The notes below the pieces were generated by a model that was not told the origin of the DNA, did not search any database, and saw only the letters and a program-made list of their open reading frames with translations. A stretch of 60,762 nucleotides of DNA from an uncultured Planctomycetota bacterium (GTDB lineage: Bacteria; Planctomycetota; Phycisphaerae; UBA1845; Fen-1342), in contig CAADGM010000155.1 of NCBI GenBank assembly GCA_900696535.1, positions 1-60,762 of the forward strand, read 5' to 3'. The position numbers were made by a program, and so were the translations under genes. Below are positions 42,860 to 52,981 of this stretch, one piece after another (the first letter of the stretch is position 1; the number at the start of each line of letters is the position of its first letter).

Positions 42860-45589
42860 CTACTTTCGTGGCTCGGAGGCCGGGCGCGACTCGGGCGTGA
42901 GCGGCCGCGTACCGCCCGCGGCCGAGTAGAGTGCCTCGAGCTTCTCGCGCCAGCCGGGCCCGCCCAGGTCCGGGTACCAGCGTGACTCCTGGAAGATCGC
43001 CGCCTGCACATCGTCCGCGTGCCCGAGCCGCAGGTGCAGGCTGAGCCACTCGCAGCGGGCCTCCCAGTACTGCTCGGGCGCCCTGGCTTGCAGAGCCGGA
43101 TCGGCCAGAAGCGTCTCCCAGCGCTGCTGCGCTGCGCGGGGCGCCTCGCCGGTCGGACTCGGTCCGAGTTGGGCAGTGGCGATCCGGGCGCGAGCCCGCA
43201 GGTAATCGCCACGCTGGGGGCTCGCCGCCAGCAGTTCGGCGTAGAGCGGGTCGGCGGCGGCGTAGTCGCCGGCCAACAGCAGCATCTCCGCCCGCGCGGC
43301 GCGAACGGCCTCCAGCCGCGCGGCGCGCGAGGCGTCCGCCAGCACCCACTTCTCCAACTCGCCCAGAGTCATCGCGGCGTCCGAGGCCAGCTTTCGAGCG
43401 GTTTCATCCTGACCGCCGGCGACCAGCCGGCCGACCTCCTCCTGCATCCCGCGCGCCAGCGAGGCAAGGACAGGCCCGACGCGCTCCGCCGGGACCGCCT
43501 GGAGGAAGCGCTCCAGGATCGCCGCCGCTTCGGCGAACTGGCGCAGTCCGCGGTGCGCGCGAATGCGAACGGCGAGGACGCGCCCGAGCTGGTCGCTTTC
43601 GGGAAAGTCGCGCTCGAACTCGGCCAGCGCCTCCAGGGCCGCCTGGTGCGCGTCGACACCGGCCGAGATGAGTACCTCGCCGGCGGCGGCGCGAGCCTCG
43701 GCAGCCCACGCGAGCGTTTGCGAGGCGGCTCCCGGCTGCGACCCGCGGGTGTGCGCCGCGCGGCTGTATTCGAGCAGGGCGCGGGCCACGTCGCGCCCGC
43801 TGCGTTCTCGCGACGGCGCGTCGTCCGACGCGTGCGACTCCCACGCCAGTCGGAGGCACAGCGCGCGGCGGAACTGGGCTTCCTCGCCGTGACGACTCGC
43901 GCGCGGAACGGCCGCAAAGGCGGCTGCGGCCTGGTCGTGCTCCCCGGCCAGTTGCAGGGCGACGCCGAGCAGCCAGGCGGCCTCGTCGCGGTCGGGGTGC
44001 TCGGGGAAGCCGTCCAGCAGGCGCCGCAGCTCGGCGGCCAGCGCGAGGTAGTCTGCCGGCCGCTTGCTCCGCTCCGCGATGCGGCCGTAGAGCTGGTACG
44101 CGAGGCTCGCGGCCTGTGCGGCGCGCGGATGCTCACGGTGCTCATGCGCCAGGCGGGAGAACGTCGCCGCGGCAGCGGCATCATCGCGAAGCTGGCTGTG
44201 CACGCGGCCCAGCTCAAAAAGCACGTCCCCGAGCGTGAGTGAATCAATCTCCGTCCGCTCCGCGGCAGCCACGAGACGCTCACGGGCGTCCGCGGGCCGG
44301 TCCGCCCGCGCGAGCACCTGCGCGGTGTACAGCAGCTCGCCCGGCGACAGGGCGGCCGGCGCCGCCTGGAGGTCTACGCCGGCCGTCACGTAGATGCGCA
44401 CCAGATCCGGCCAGGGCGCCGGCCAGCGCTCCGCCGCGCGCAGACGCCCGATCGCCTCCTCGCGCATCTGCTGCGAGCGGCCGCGTGTGGCCGCGTCGGG
44501 ATTCCCGCGACGCAGCGCGTTGGCTTCGAGCATGAGCGCGTGCGCGTCCCACAGGTGCGCCAGCCGGATGTAGAGCGCCGCGGGACGATCGGCGGCGGCG
44601 AGCTGCGCCGCGTCCTTCTCGAGCAGCGGGGCCAGCGTCCGGCGCGCCTCGTCGAAACGCTGCGTGCGCACCTGCGCGCGGGCCAGCTCGTAGCGCACGC
44701 GGGCGTCGAGCTGGGGCGCCGCGGCCGCCGCCAGCGCTCGCGCGAAGCCCTCCTCGGCCTCACGCGCCTTGCCCTGCTCACGCCAGGTCATCGCCAGCGC
44801 CAGTTGGCACAGCACGCGCGTCGGCCCCTCACTGGCCACGTCGACCAGCTCCGCGAAGCGCTGCTCCGCGGCAGCCAGCGCGGCACGCTTCGCGCCGGCG
44901 TCGTTCGTCTCGAGCGCGCCCAGGTAGTAGTTCGTCCACCCCAGACTGAGGCGGAGATCAAGCAACGTCTGCTCGACAACGTCGTACAGTCCCGCTTCGA
45001 GCAGTTCGGCCTCGCGGGCCTCCATGTCCGCCACGATCGGCGCCAGCAGCGCGTCGGCCTTGTTGAACTGGTCGCGCGCCGCGGCGAGCGCTGCGACCAG
45101 CCGCCCGCGATCGCCGATCTGCCCCAGGCTGGCCTCGTAGTCGATCAGCTCGCTGTCGACCTGCGTTGCCAGGATCGCGTTGCCATACTGGGCCCGCGCG
45201 ACCGCGAGCTGCGCGCGGTCCGCGACCCGGCCCGCGCGCCCGGCCGCCTCCAGCTCGGTGATCCAGCGCGTGAAGCGCTCCTCCGCGGCCGCAAACAGGC
45301 GGCGGCGCTCGTCGGGTCGGGTCGCCCGACGGGCACGATTGGCCGCCGCACGCGCGATCGCCCCGCGTGCTTCCGGCCGCCGGTCGCCGGCCAGTCGCGC
45401 CTCGACGGCATCCACCGCCCCCTCTGCGACCAGGCGCTCGATCTCGACGTCACGCGACGCGGAAACGTCGTCGCCCGCGGTCGCCGCCACGGCTCCGCAC
45501 GTCGCCACGAGCAGACCGACGCAGAGCGCGCCCGAAGCGACACCACCGCCCCATCGCCTGCGCCGCAGCCGGGCAGCCCGACCGCTCAC
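42860..45589 (-). CDS. Large periplasmic TPR-repeat protein
   Basis: The protein is 909 residues. An Arg-rich start and hydrophobic segment (about 15-37, GVASGALCVGLLVATCGAV) act as signal or anchor. The rest is nearly all alpha-helical TPR-like repeats from about 45 to 870 (for example LGWTNYYLGALETNDAGAKR, LLGVALQLAGEHDQAAAAFA). It is likely an extracytoplasmic scaffold. Its ATG overlaps the ExbD stop by four bases (ATGA), so translation is coupled to the ExbB/ExbD genes and it is probably part of that machine. No catalytic domain is seen. Confidence 0.8.
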   Translation of the reverse strand: MSGRAARLRRRRWGGGVASGALCVGLLVATCGAVAATAGDDVSASRDVEIERLVAEGAVDAVEARLAGDRRPEARGAIARAAANRARRATRPDERRRLFAAAEERFTRWITELEAAGRAGRVADRAQLAVARAQYGNAILATQVDSELIDYEASLGQIGDRGRLVAALAAARDQFNKADALLAPIVADMEAREAELLEAGLYDVVEQTLLDLRLSLGWTNYYLGALETNDAGAKRAALAAAEQRFAELVDVASEGPTRVLCQLALAMTWREQGKAREAEEGFARALAAAAAPQLDARVRYELARAQVRTQRFDEARRTLAPLLEKDAAQLAAADRPAALYIRLAHLWDAHALMLEANALRRGNPDAATRGRSQQMREEAIGRLRAAERWPAPWPDLVRIYVTAGVDLQAAPAALSPGELLYTAQVLARADRPADARERLVAAAERTEIDSLTLGDVLFELGRVHSQLRDDAAAAATFSRLAHEHREHPRAAQAASLAYQLYGRIAERSKRPADYLALAAELRRLLDGFPEHPDRDEAAWLLGVALQLAGEHDQAAAAFAAVPRASRHGEEAQFRRALCLRLAWESHASDDAPSRERSGRDVARALLEYSRAAHTRGSQPGAASQTLAWAAEARAAAGEVLISAGVDAHQAALEALAEFERDFPESDQLGRVLAVRIRAHRGLRQFAEAAAILERFLQAVPAERVGPVLASLARGMQEEVGRLVAGGQDETARKLASDAAMTLGELEKWVLADASRAARLEAVRAARAEMLLLAGDYAAADPLYAELLAASPQRGDYLRARARIATAQLGPSPTGEAPRAAQQRWETLLADPALQARAPEQYWEARCEWLSLHLRLGHADDVQAAIFQESRWYPDLGGPGWREKLEALYSAAGGTRPLTPESRPASEPRK

Positions 45590-46047
45590 GGGCCGCTCCC
45601 CGACGGTCGCAAGCTCACCGCGAACTGGATGTTCTGAAATCCGGCCAGCGTGGCGGCGTCCATCGCCGAGATGACGTACTGCCAGCGAACCGTGGACTCG
45701 GCCCCGATCACGAGCGGGTTCTTGCGGTCGGCTCCCTCGGCCGCGCGGTCACGCAGATAATCGAACAGGCCGGGGAAATCGTTCTCACCCAGCTCCCGGC
45801 CCATGACAGAAATCTGCACGCCCCGACCGCCCTCCACGTCACGCAGCCCGATGGTCACGCGCGGCACGACCCGAATCGCCTGGCCGGCGCCGGGGCCGCT
45901 GCTGGGGTCCAGCTCCGTCTGGAGCACGCCCTGGCGAACCACCTCGATCGACGTCCCAAGCAGGAAGAACACCAGCAGAACCATGATCACATCGACCATG
46001 GGGGCCAGGTTCGGAACGACGGCCGTGCTGGGCGCGTGGGCAGTCAC
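45586..46047 (-). CDS. ExbD/TolR-type protein (second)
   Basis: The protein is 153 residues. A single TM (about 17-34, MVDVIMVLLVFFLLG) contains the conserved proton-pathway Asp (about 18), followed by an extracytoplasmic ExbD domain. It pairs with the neighbouring ExbD and ExbB as the proton-driven stator. It overlaps both neighbours by four bases. Two different ExbD paralogues in one operon are common in planctomycetes and some gliding or envelope systems. Confidence 0.9.
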   Translation of the reverse strand: MTAHAPSTAVVPNLAPMVDVIMVLLVFFLLGTSIEVVRQGVLQTELDPSSGPGAGQAIRVVPRVTIGLRDVEGGRGVQISVMGRELGENDFPGLFDYLRDRAAEGADRKNPLVIGAESTVRWQYVISAMDAATLAGFQNIQFAVSLRPSGSGP

Positions 46048-46541
46048 GGCACGCGCTCGTGGGCCGCCTCCGCGGTCGCCTGGTTGACGCCGAAGATCAC
46101 GTCGCTCACGCCGGCCAGGCCGCAGCCCCGCAGGACGACTTCCACGTCCCGGTAGCGACAGAGCCGGTCGGCACGAATCACGCAGCGCACTTTGCCGCCG
46201 CCGGCCTGGGCGCGCGCCGCGCGGGCAGCGAGCAGCGGCGCGAGGCTGTCCGGCGCGAGGCGGCGCTCGACAACCTCCTGCCCGTCCCAGTCAGCCACGA
46301 CGAAGATCGGCTCGTCGCCGTCGTCCGCCCCGCGCTGCACCGTAATCGTGACACGGTTGCCCAGGTCAGACGACTCGACCTGGCGGGCCGCGGCCGCCGT
46401 CGGCAGGATCACCTGCATGAACTCGGCCGAAGCCAACCGGCTGGCCAGCAGAAAGAAGATGATCAGGCACATCATGACGTCGACCAGCGGCGCCAGGTTC
46501 AGCGTCATCGAGACGGGTTGCGGCGGCCGACGATGCGACAT
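46044..46541 (-). CDS. ExbD/TolR-type protein (first)
   Basis: The protein is 165 residues. The N-terminal TM (about 17-36, APLVDVMMCLIIFFLLAS) carries the conserved Asp (about 20), and the C-terminal ExbD domain ends with CVIRADRLCRYRDVEVVLRG-type sequence. It starts 3 bases after ExbB and overlaps the second ExbD by ATGA. Confidence 0.9.
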   Translation of the reverse strand: MSHRRPPQPVSMTLNLAPLVDVMMCLIIFFLLASRLASAEFMQVILPTAAAARQVESSDLGNRVTITVQRGADDGDEPIFVVADWDGQEVVERRLAPDSLAPLLAARAARAQAGGGKVRCVIRADRLCRYRDVEVVLRGCGLAGVSDVIFGVNQATAEAAHERVP

Positions 46542-46544
46542 GTC

Positions 46545-47315
46545 TCAATGCACCTCGGCGGGAGCCGCGCCCGGCGCGGCCGGGCCGCGCGCCTCGGCGG
46601 ATCGCCCGATCGCCGAGGGTCGGAAGTACTCGAGCAGGTCGAGGGCGTCGATCGTGGCGCCGGTCGACAACGCGTCGATCCGGTTGCGGCACACGCCGTA
46701 GAAGCCGATGCCCAGGATCGCCAGGGCCAGCCCGAGCGCCGTGTTCACGAGGGCCGTGCTGATGCCGGTGGCCAGGTCGCCGGCGCTGGCCTGCCCGCCG
46801 CCGGCGCCCAGGCTGCCGAAGGCCTTGATCATGCCCCACACCGTGCCGAGCAGGCCGAGGAGAGGGCCCAGGTTGCCGATGATGTTGAGATACTCGGCCT
46901 TGCGGTACAGGCGGCCGGACAACTCCGAGGCCTTCTCCATCGCGGCCTCGTGCATCGACTCGAATCCGTGCCGGGCGTGGTTGAGCGCCGCGGTCATGAC
47001 CTGGGCAAAGTAGGTCCGGCTGCGGCGGACGAGGTCGAGACACTCCCGGAAGCTGCGCTGCTCGATCAGCTCGCGCGCCTTGCGGACCTGCGACTGCGGC
47101 GAGACTGTGACCCGGCGTACATTGATGAAGTGCTCGACGATGACGGCGAGCACGACGACGGAGCCGGCGAAGATCAGGTAGCTCGGGATCTCGATCCCCT
47201 GCCAGAAGATCGTCAGGAGGCTCGTCCGCGTCGGGCCGGGGGACTGCGCCAGGGCGAAGGCCGCGCCGCCCCACCCCGCCGCGCCGATGGCCACGCACCG
47301 TGCCGTTAAGCTCAT
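46545..47315 (-). CDS. ExbB/TolQ/MotA-type proton channel
   Basis: This 256-residue protein has a signal-like N-terminus, TM1 (about 40-65, IPSYLIFAGSVVVLAVIVEH) and two later TMs with the family core IIGNLGPLLGLLGTVWGMIK and STALVNTALGLALAILGIGF, including the small-residue proton-path positions. With the ExbD genes it forms a proton-motive-force-driven motor. It lies 30 bases downstream of the VWA gene. Confidence 0.92.
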   Translation of the reverse strand: MSLTARCVAIGAAGWGGAAFALAQSPGPTRTSLLTIFWQGIEIPSYLIFAGSVVVLAVIVEHFINVRRVTVSPQSQVRKARELIEQRSFRECLDLVRRSRTYFAQVMTAALNHARHGFESMHEAAMEKASELSGRLYRKAEYLNIIGNLGPLLGLLGTVWGMIKAFGSLGAGGGQASAGDLATGISTALVNTALGLALAILGIGFYGVCRNRIDALSTGATIDALDLLEYFRPSAIGRSAEARGPAAPGAAPAEVH

Positions 47316-47345
47316 CTCTGCTCCCAGTCGTCCCGCGACGCCGGC

Positions 47346-48440
47346 TCAGCCGCCAACGCGCCGCAGGTCCTTTCCGGTAACGATCTTGAACTGGCCGCGA
47401 TTCTGGTCGGCGATGCGCTTCATCCGCTCGGCGCCTTCGCTGGCCTTGGGCGGCAAGTCGCTGGCATCCTTGAGCAGCAACTCATCGAACACGAGGCAAT
47501 GAACCTGCACGCGCCGGCGATTGAGACGCGCGATCTCCGGCACCACGGACTCGTCGAAGAAGCCGTCCGAGTGGAACAGGATCACCTCCGGCTCCAGCTC
47601 GAGCGCCCGCTGGATGGCCTCGCGCGGCTCGGTCTGCCCGCGCGGCGCCTTGGCGTCGATCCACTCGAAGAACGCGCGGCGGGTCGCATCGGTGGCGGGC
47701 TCGAGCTGCGGGCGGAACTGCTCGGTGCGGAGGCGCTCGTCGACGCCGCCGCCGGCGCTGTAGAACAGAATCACGTTGAACGACTGGTCGGGCTTCAGGC
47801 CGCTGATGGAGCGCTTCAACTCGCGCTTCAGCACGTCGACCGCCACTATGATCGAGCCGGAGAAGTCCACGACGTAGACGAGCTTGCGGGCCCGGAAGCG
47901 CATCCCCCACATGCCGCCCTCGCCGAGTCGGGCCGCCCCGCCCAGACCGCTCCCCAGCCCGCCGCTCTCGGCCGGCCCCGCTCCGCCGCCGGTGCCCAGC
48001 AGCGCCAGCGGTCCTTCTCCGAGGCCAAGGCCGCCGGTCTGGCCGCCACCCTGGCCTGGCGCGCGGCTCAGGTCGCGCAGGGCGTCGTCGGGAACGTCCA
48101 GTCCGCCGAGCGAGCCCAACGACTCGTCGATCGGCTCGGAAAGTCCGGCGAGGCCCCCCGGCTGGTACCAGTCGAGCCCCGTACCCTCGCTGACGCCCAG
48201 CGCCTCGGTGAGTGTCGCGCTGTAGTCGCCCACGTCCAAACCCGCAGGCGCGAGCCATGCGAACGTCTTCATCGCCAGCAGGACGAATATGACGGCGTGA
48301 AGCGCCACACTCAGCCCAAGCGGCGCCACCAGCGTGACCCACGCGCGGAAGTATGCATTCTTCGCGACCCGGTCCGCGAACGTTTCCGGCGCGGGCCGCG
48401 CGGCGTCGGCAGTGTCAACTCTGTCCGGCGAAGCGCTCAT
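47346..48440 (-). CDS. Membrane-anchored VWA protein
   Basis: The protein is 364 residues. A cytoplasmic N-terminus (1-34) is followed by one TM (about 35-60, VTLVAPLGLSVALHAVIFVL), a Gly-rich linker (about 126-178) and a VWA domain whose metal-ion-dependent adhesion site DFSGS is at 192-196 (LVYVVDFSGSI), with later DGFFDE. The single TM plus long flexible extracytoplasmic linker is reminiscent of TonB, but with a VWA domain at the tip in place of a TonB C-terminal domain. It stands first before ExbB/ExbD/ExbD/TPR and is a strong candidate for the energy transducer of that set. Confidence 0.82.
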   Translation of the reverse strand: MSASPDRVDTADAARPAPETFADRVAKNAYFRAWVTLVAPLGLSVALHAVIFVLLAMKTFAWLAPAGLDVGDYSATLTEALGVSEGTGLDWYQPGGLAGLSEPIDESLGSLGGLDVPDDALRDLSRAPGQGGGQTGGLGLGEGPLALLGTGGGAGPAESGGLGSGLGGAARLGEGGMWGMRFRARKLVYVVDFSGSIIVAVDVLKRELKRSISGLKPDQSFNVILFYSAGGGVDERLRTEQFRPQLEPATDATRRAFFEWIDAKAPRGQTEPREAIQRALELEPEVILFHSDGFFDESVVPEIARLNRRRVQVHCLVFDELLLKDASDLPPKASEGAERMKRIADQNRGQFKIVTGKDLRRVGG

Positions 48441-48477
48441 GCGACGACGTCAGCGCTGGAGCAGTCGCCCGTCCCAC

Positions 48478-48888
48478 TCAGACAGCGGGCGTGCCGGTTG
48501 GTGCGCCGGCCGGTCCTGCCCCGGGCATGGCCCCGAGTCCGCCGCCCGCGATCTGAACGAAGGTCATCCGCAGGTCATAGAGTGTCTGCTCCAGCAGGGT
48601 CTTCTCCTCGGGCGTGAGGTTGCCCTTGGTCTTATCCTCGAGAAGCTGGAGCAGGTCGATGAAGTGCTTGGCCACCTCCATGTCGGCGGGGATGCGCTCG
48701 CCGTTGGGCGTCGCCAGAAGCCCCATGCCGGCCATGGCCTGCATAGCGATGATGTTGACCAGCTCGGCCACGTGGGGCGGCGGCATGTCGCGCGGCCCGG
48801 CGGGCTGGGCGGCGAGCTTCTCCTTCTCGCGCCGGGCCTCGGCCTTCCAGTCGTCGTCCACGATGATCTTCTTGGGTTCGTCGCTCAT
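48478..48888 (-). CDS. DUF1844 family protein
   Basis: This 136-residue protein has the DUF1844 core (about 35-110: VAELVNIIAMQAMAGMGLLA, then AKHFIDLLQLLEDKTKGNLT), a helical cytoplasmic domain of unknown function that is often near translation or envelope genes in planctomycetes and acidobacteria. It lies 37 bases upstream of the VWA gene on the same strand, so it may lead the operon. The tail is Gly/Ala/Pro-rich. Confidence 0.85.
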   Translation of the reverse strand: MSDEPKKIIVDDDWKAEARREKEKLAAQPAGPRDMPPPHVAELVNIIAMQAMAGMGLLATPNGERIPADMEVAKHFIDLLQLLEDKTKGNLTPEEKTLLEQTLYDLRMTFVQIAGGGLGAMPGAGPAGAPTGTPAV

Positions 48889-49015
48889 GCATCACCATCT
48901 TGGGAGGTTGCGCTCGCTGACCTGCACCGGATGTTACTCGCCCCCCAGAGCGGCCGCCAATCCACAGCCGGTCGCGCCGCGATGACCCGGGCACCGCTTG
49001 GCCCCACGGCGACAT

Positions 49016-50227
49016 TCAAGCTTTGCCCGTCGCCGGCCTCGCTCCCGACTTTGCCTTGGCGCCCTCTTCGTCATCCGGTACCCAGATGCCGGCACGGGGG
49101 GATCGCGGCGGAGCGAATTGAATCGCGATGAGGCCCAGGATGCCGGTCGCACTGAGGCACAGCGCGATGAACTGCGAAACCGTCAGCCCGGCCGTGTCCA
49201 CCGGGTTGTCGGCCCGAAGCACCTCCAGCGTCCACCGGCAGATCGGCTCAGCGATCAGGAGCGTGAAGATGACCTGGCCGTCGCGTGCCCGCCGCCAGTA
49301 GAGGGCCGAGAGCATCCAGGCGAGCAGGCCCAGCGCCAGCGCCGAGTAAAGTTGCGTCGGATGCACCCGCAGTGAGGGGTGCTGGGCCGCCAGCCGGCGC
49401 AGCTCTTGTGGGGACAGGTCGAAGCGGCTCATCGTGCGCCCGACCATCAGCAGGAGCGGGTCGACCTTCCCGGCCTGCGCGCGGCTCAGCTCGGCGATCT
49501 GTCGCTCCAGGCGGGCGATCTCCTCCGGGCGCGTGGCCCGCTCACGCTGGGCCCGCAGGCTGTCGAGCTGCTGGCTCCCACCCTCGGCGGCGCGACGCGC
49601 CGCGAGCAACTGCTCGTCGCTGGCCCGCAGCACCTCGCGCGGCATGGCCATCGTGCCTGCCCCGTGCACGAGCAACTCCGCCGGCAACGCCGCACCGGGG
49701 TCGCGCGCCAGCCACTGGGCCATCGCCGGCGGACTGCCGAAGGGGAACTGCACGGCCCACGGCAACTCCGGCGCCAGGCCGCCCCAGCAGCAGCCGTTGA
49801 GAAAGCAGCCGACCCGCCCGATCCCGAAGCCGAGCGCCACGGACGGCGCCACGATGTCGAAGTACCAGCGGAGCGAGTGCCCCCAGCGCCACAAATAGAT
49901 CAACACGCCCAGCACGGCCGCCAGGAACCCGCCGTAGACTTCCAGCCCCCCCTTGCGCACGTCGACGATCGCGATGAACACCTCGAGCGGCGAACCGCGG
50001 GCCATGAATTCGTCCCAGTAGTGCGCGACGTACATGACCCGGCCGCCCAGCACGCCCCCCAGCAGCGCAATGAAGCCACAGTTCAGTATGACGTCGGGAT
50101 TCGCCCCGGACTTGGCGGCCCGATTGGCGGCCCAGATGATCGTCACCAGGAACGCGACCATCATCGCCACGCCGTAGCCGGCGACGTCCAGGTGCACGCC
50201 CGGAATCGTGAAGAAGACAGGATACAT
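49016..50227 (-). CDS. lgt: Prolipoprotein diacylglyceryl transferase with insert
   Basis: This 403-residue membrane enzyme adds diacylglycerol to the lipobox Cys. Core motifs are present: GGLEVYGGF, the active-site GRVGCFLNGCCWG (Arg about 138) and HPTQLYSALALG. Between the last two lies an insert of about 100 residues (about 165-285) with a charged coiled-coil-like helix (RPEEIARLERQIAELSRA) that other Lgt proteins lack. GGAGG upstream supports ATG 50227. The window's lipoproteins (adaptor, hydrolase, tandem pair) would be its substrates. panC lies 62 bases upstream. Confidence 0.93.
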   Translation of the reverse strand: MYPVFFTIPGVHLDVAGYGVAMMVAFLVTIIWAANRAAKSGANPDVILNCGFIALLGGVLGGRVMYVAHYWDEFMARGSPLEVFIAIVDVRKGGLEVYGGFLAAVLGVLIYLWRWGHSLRWYFDIVAPSVALGFGIGRVGCFLNGCCWGGLAPELPWAVQFPFGSPPAMAQWLARDPGAALPAELLVHGAGTMAMPREVLRASDEQLLAARRAAEGGSQQLDSLRAQRERATRPEEIARLERQIAELSRAQAGKVDPLLLMVGRTMSRFDLSPQELRRLAAQHPSLRVHPTQLYSALALGLLAWMLSALYWRRARDGQVIFTLLIAEPICRWTLEVLRADNPVDTAGLTVSQFIALCLSATGILGLIAIQFAPPRSPRAGIWVPDDEEGAKAKSGARPATGKA

Positions 50228-50289
50228 CAGTCAGACCAAGCCTCCAGCGGCGAACCTCGCCCGTCCAGTCGCGGCGAACGGGCGGAATG

Positions 50290-51150
50290 CTACGACCCCG
50301 CGGGCGGCGGGTCCACCACGACGTTGTCGATCAGCCGCGTGCCGCCGAAGCGGACCGCCACCGCGATCAGCACCCGCCTGTCGATCCGCTCGACGGGCTG
50401 AAGCTCCTCCGCGTCGACCACGCTGACGTAGTCGACCTGGGTTGGCGACGCCGCGTCGATCACGCGGCGCATCGCCGCCGCCACGCGCGACACGTCCCGC
50501 TCGCCCGCGCCGATCTGGTCGCGCGCCAGGCACAGGGCGCGATACAGGGCCGTCGCCCGTCGCCGCTCGTCCGCCGACAGGTAGACGTTGCGGCTGCTCA
50601 TCGCCAGCCCGTCCGGCTCGCGCACCGTGTCGCACCCGACAACCTCGATGGGCAGGTCCAGGTCTCGCACCATGCGGCCAATGACCGCGAGCTGCTGGGC
50701 GTCCTTGCGGCCGAAGTACGCCCGGTCGGCGGGAACGATGGCGAAGAGCTTGGCAACCACGGTGGCCACGCCGTCAAAGTGCCCCGGACGCCACGGTCCG
50801 CACAAGTGCTCCGTCAGGCGCTCGACGTGGATGCGCGTGACCGCGTTCGGCGGATACATCTCCGCGGCGGTCGGCACGAACACCAGATCGACGCCGGCCT
50901 GCCTCAGAAGTTCGAGGTCGCGCGCCTCGTCGCGCGGGTAGCGCTCGAAGTCTTCGCTCGGGCCGAATTGCAGCGGGTTCACGAAAATGCTGACCGCGAT
51001 CCAGCAGCCATCTTGCCGCGCGGCGGCGACCAGCGAGAGGTGACCTTGATGAAGGAACCCCATCGTTGGGACGAACCCGACGCGCCGCCCGGCGGCCTTT
51101 GCCTCGGCGACGGCTGCACGGGCCTCGCGGATCGTGCGAACCACCTGCAT
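50290..51150 (-). CDS. panC: Pantothenate synthetase
   Basis: This 286-residue enzyme condenses pantoate and beta-alanine with ATP in coenzyme A synthesis. Its motifs are VPTMGFLHQGHLSLV (nucleotide-binding HxGH), SIFVNPLQFGPSEDF, RPGHFDGVATVV, YFGRKDAQQL and MSSRNVYL. The length is normal. It is co-directional with lgt. Confidence 0.95.
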   Translation of the reverse strand: MQVVRTIREARAAVAEAKAAGRRVGFVPTMGFLHQGHLSLVAAARQDGCWIAVSIFVNPLQFGPSEDFERYPRDEARDLELLRQAGVDLVFVPTAAEMYPPNAVTRIHVERLTEHLCGPWRPGHFDGVATVVAKLFAIVPADRAYFGRKDAQQLAVIGRMVRDLDLPIEVVGCDTVREPDGLAMSSRNVYLSADERRRATALYRALCLARDQIGAGERDVSRVAAAMRRVIDAASPTQVDYVSVVDAEELQPVERIDRRVLIAVAVRFGGTRLIDNVVVDPPPAGS

Positions 51151-51222
51151 GGCTGCTCATTGGACCACGGCCGGGGTCGCGTGTCACCGGGGCTTCACAC
51201 TGACGCGCCCTGTTACGCGGCG

Positions 51223-51251
51223 TTGACGCGAACCGCGCCGCGGGCCATTAT
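51223..51251 (+). promoter_or_regulatory. Promoter of the small secreted peptide gene
   Basis: TTGACG (51223-51228), a 17-base spacer and CATTAT (51246-51251) lie about 50 bases before ATG 51302. The -10 matches four of six consensus positions. Confidence 0.45.
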
Positions 51252-51301
51252 CCGCTGCCGTTGCGCCTGGGCGGAGGTGCCCAAGCCAAAGGAGACCCAA
51301 G

Positions 51302-52850
<1,549 letters not shown>

Positions 52851-52851
52851 T

Positions 52852-52961
52852 AGCGAATTGCGAAGAGCGAATAGCGAAAGCGGGGCCTCGTCCCGGGTAT
52901 CATGCGTTCGCTGCTCCGGGTGTCTTGCCTTCGCTGTTCGCAATTCGCTGTTCACTATTCG
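52852..52961. repeat. GCGAAT-type inverted short repeats
   Basis: Left of the spacer are tandem near-heptamers GCGAATT, GCGAAGA, GCGAATA, GCGAAAG (52853-52880). On the right are their complements. AGCGAATTGCGAA (52852-52864) pairs perfectly over 13 bp with TTCGCAATTCGCT (52937-52949). The element fills nearly the whole gap-pgk spacer. Confidence 0.65.
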
Positions 52962-52981
52962 ACCTCCGCCAGGAGACCGCG

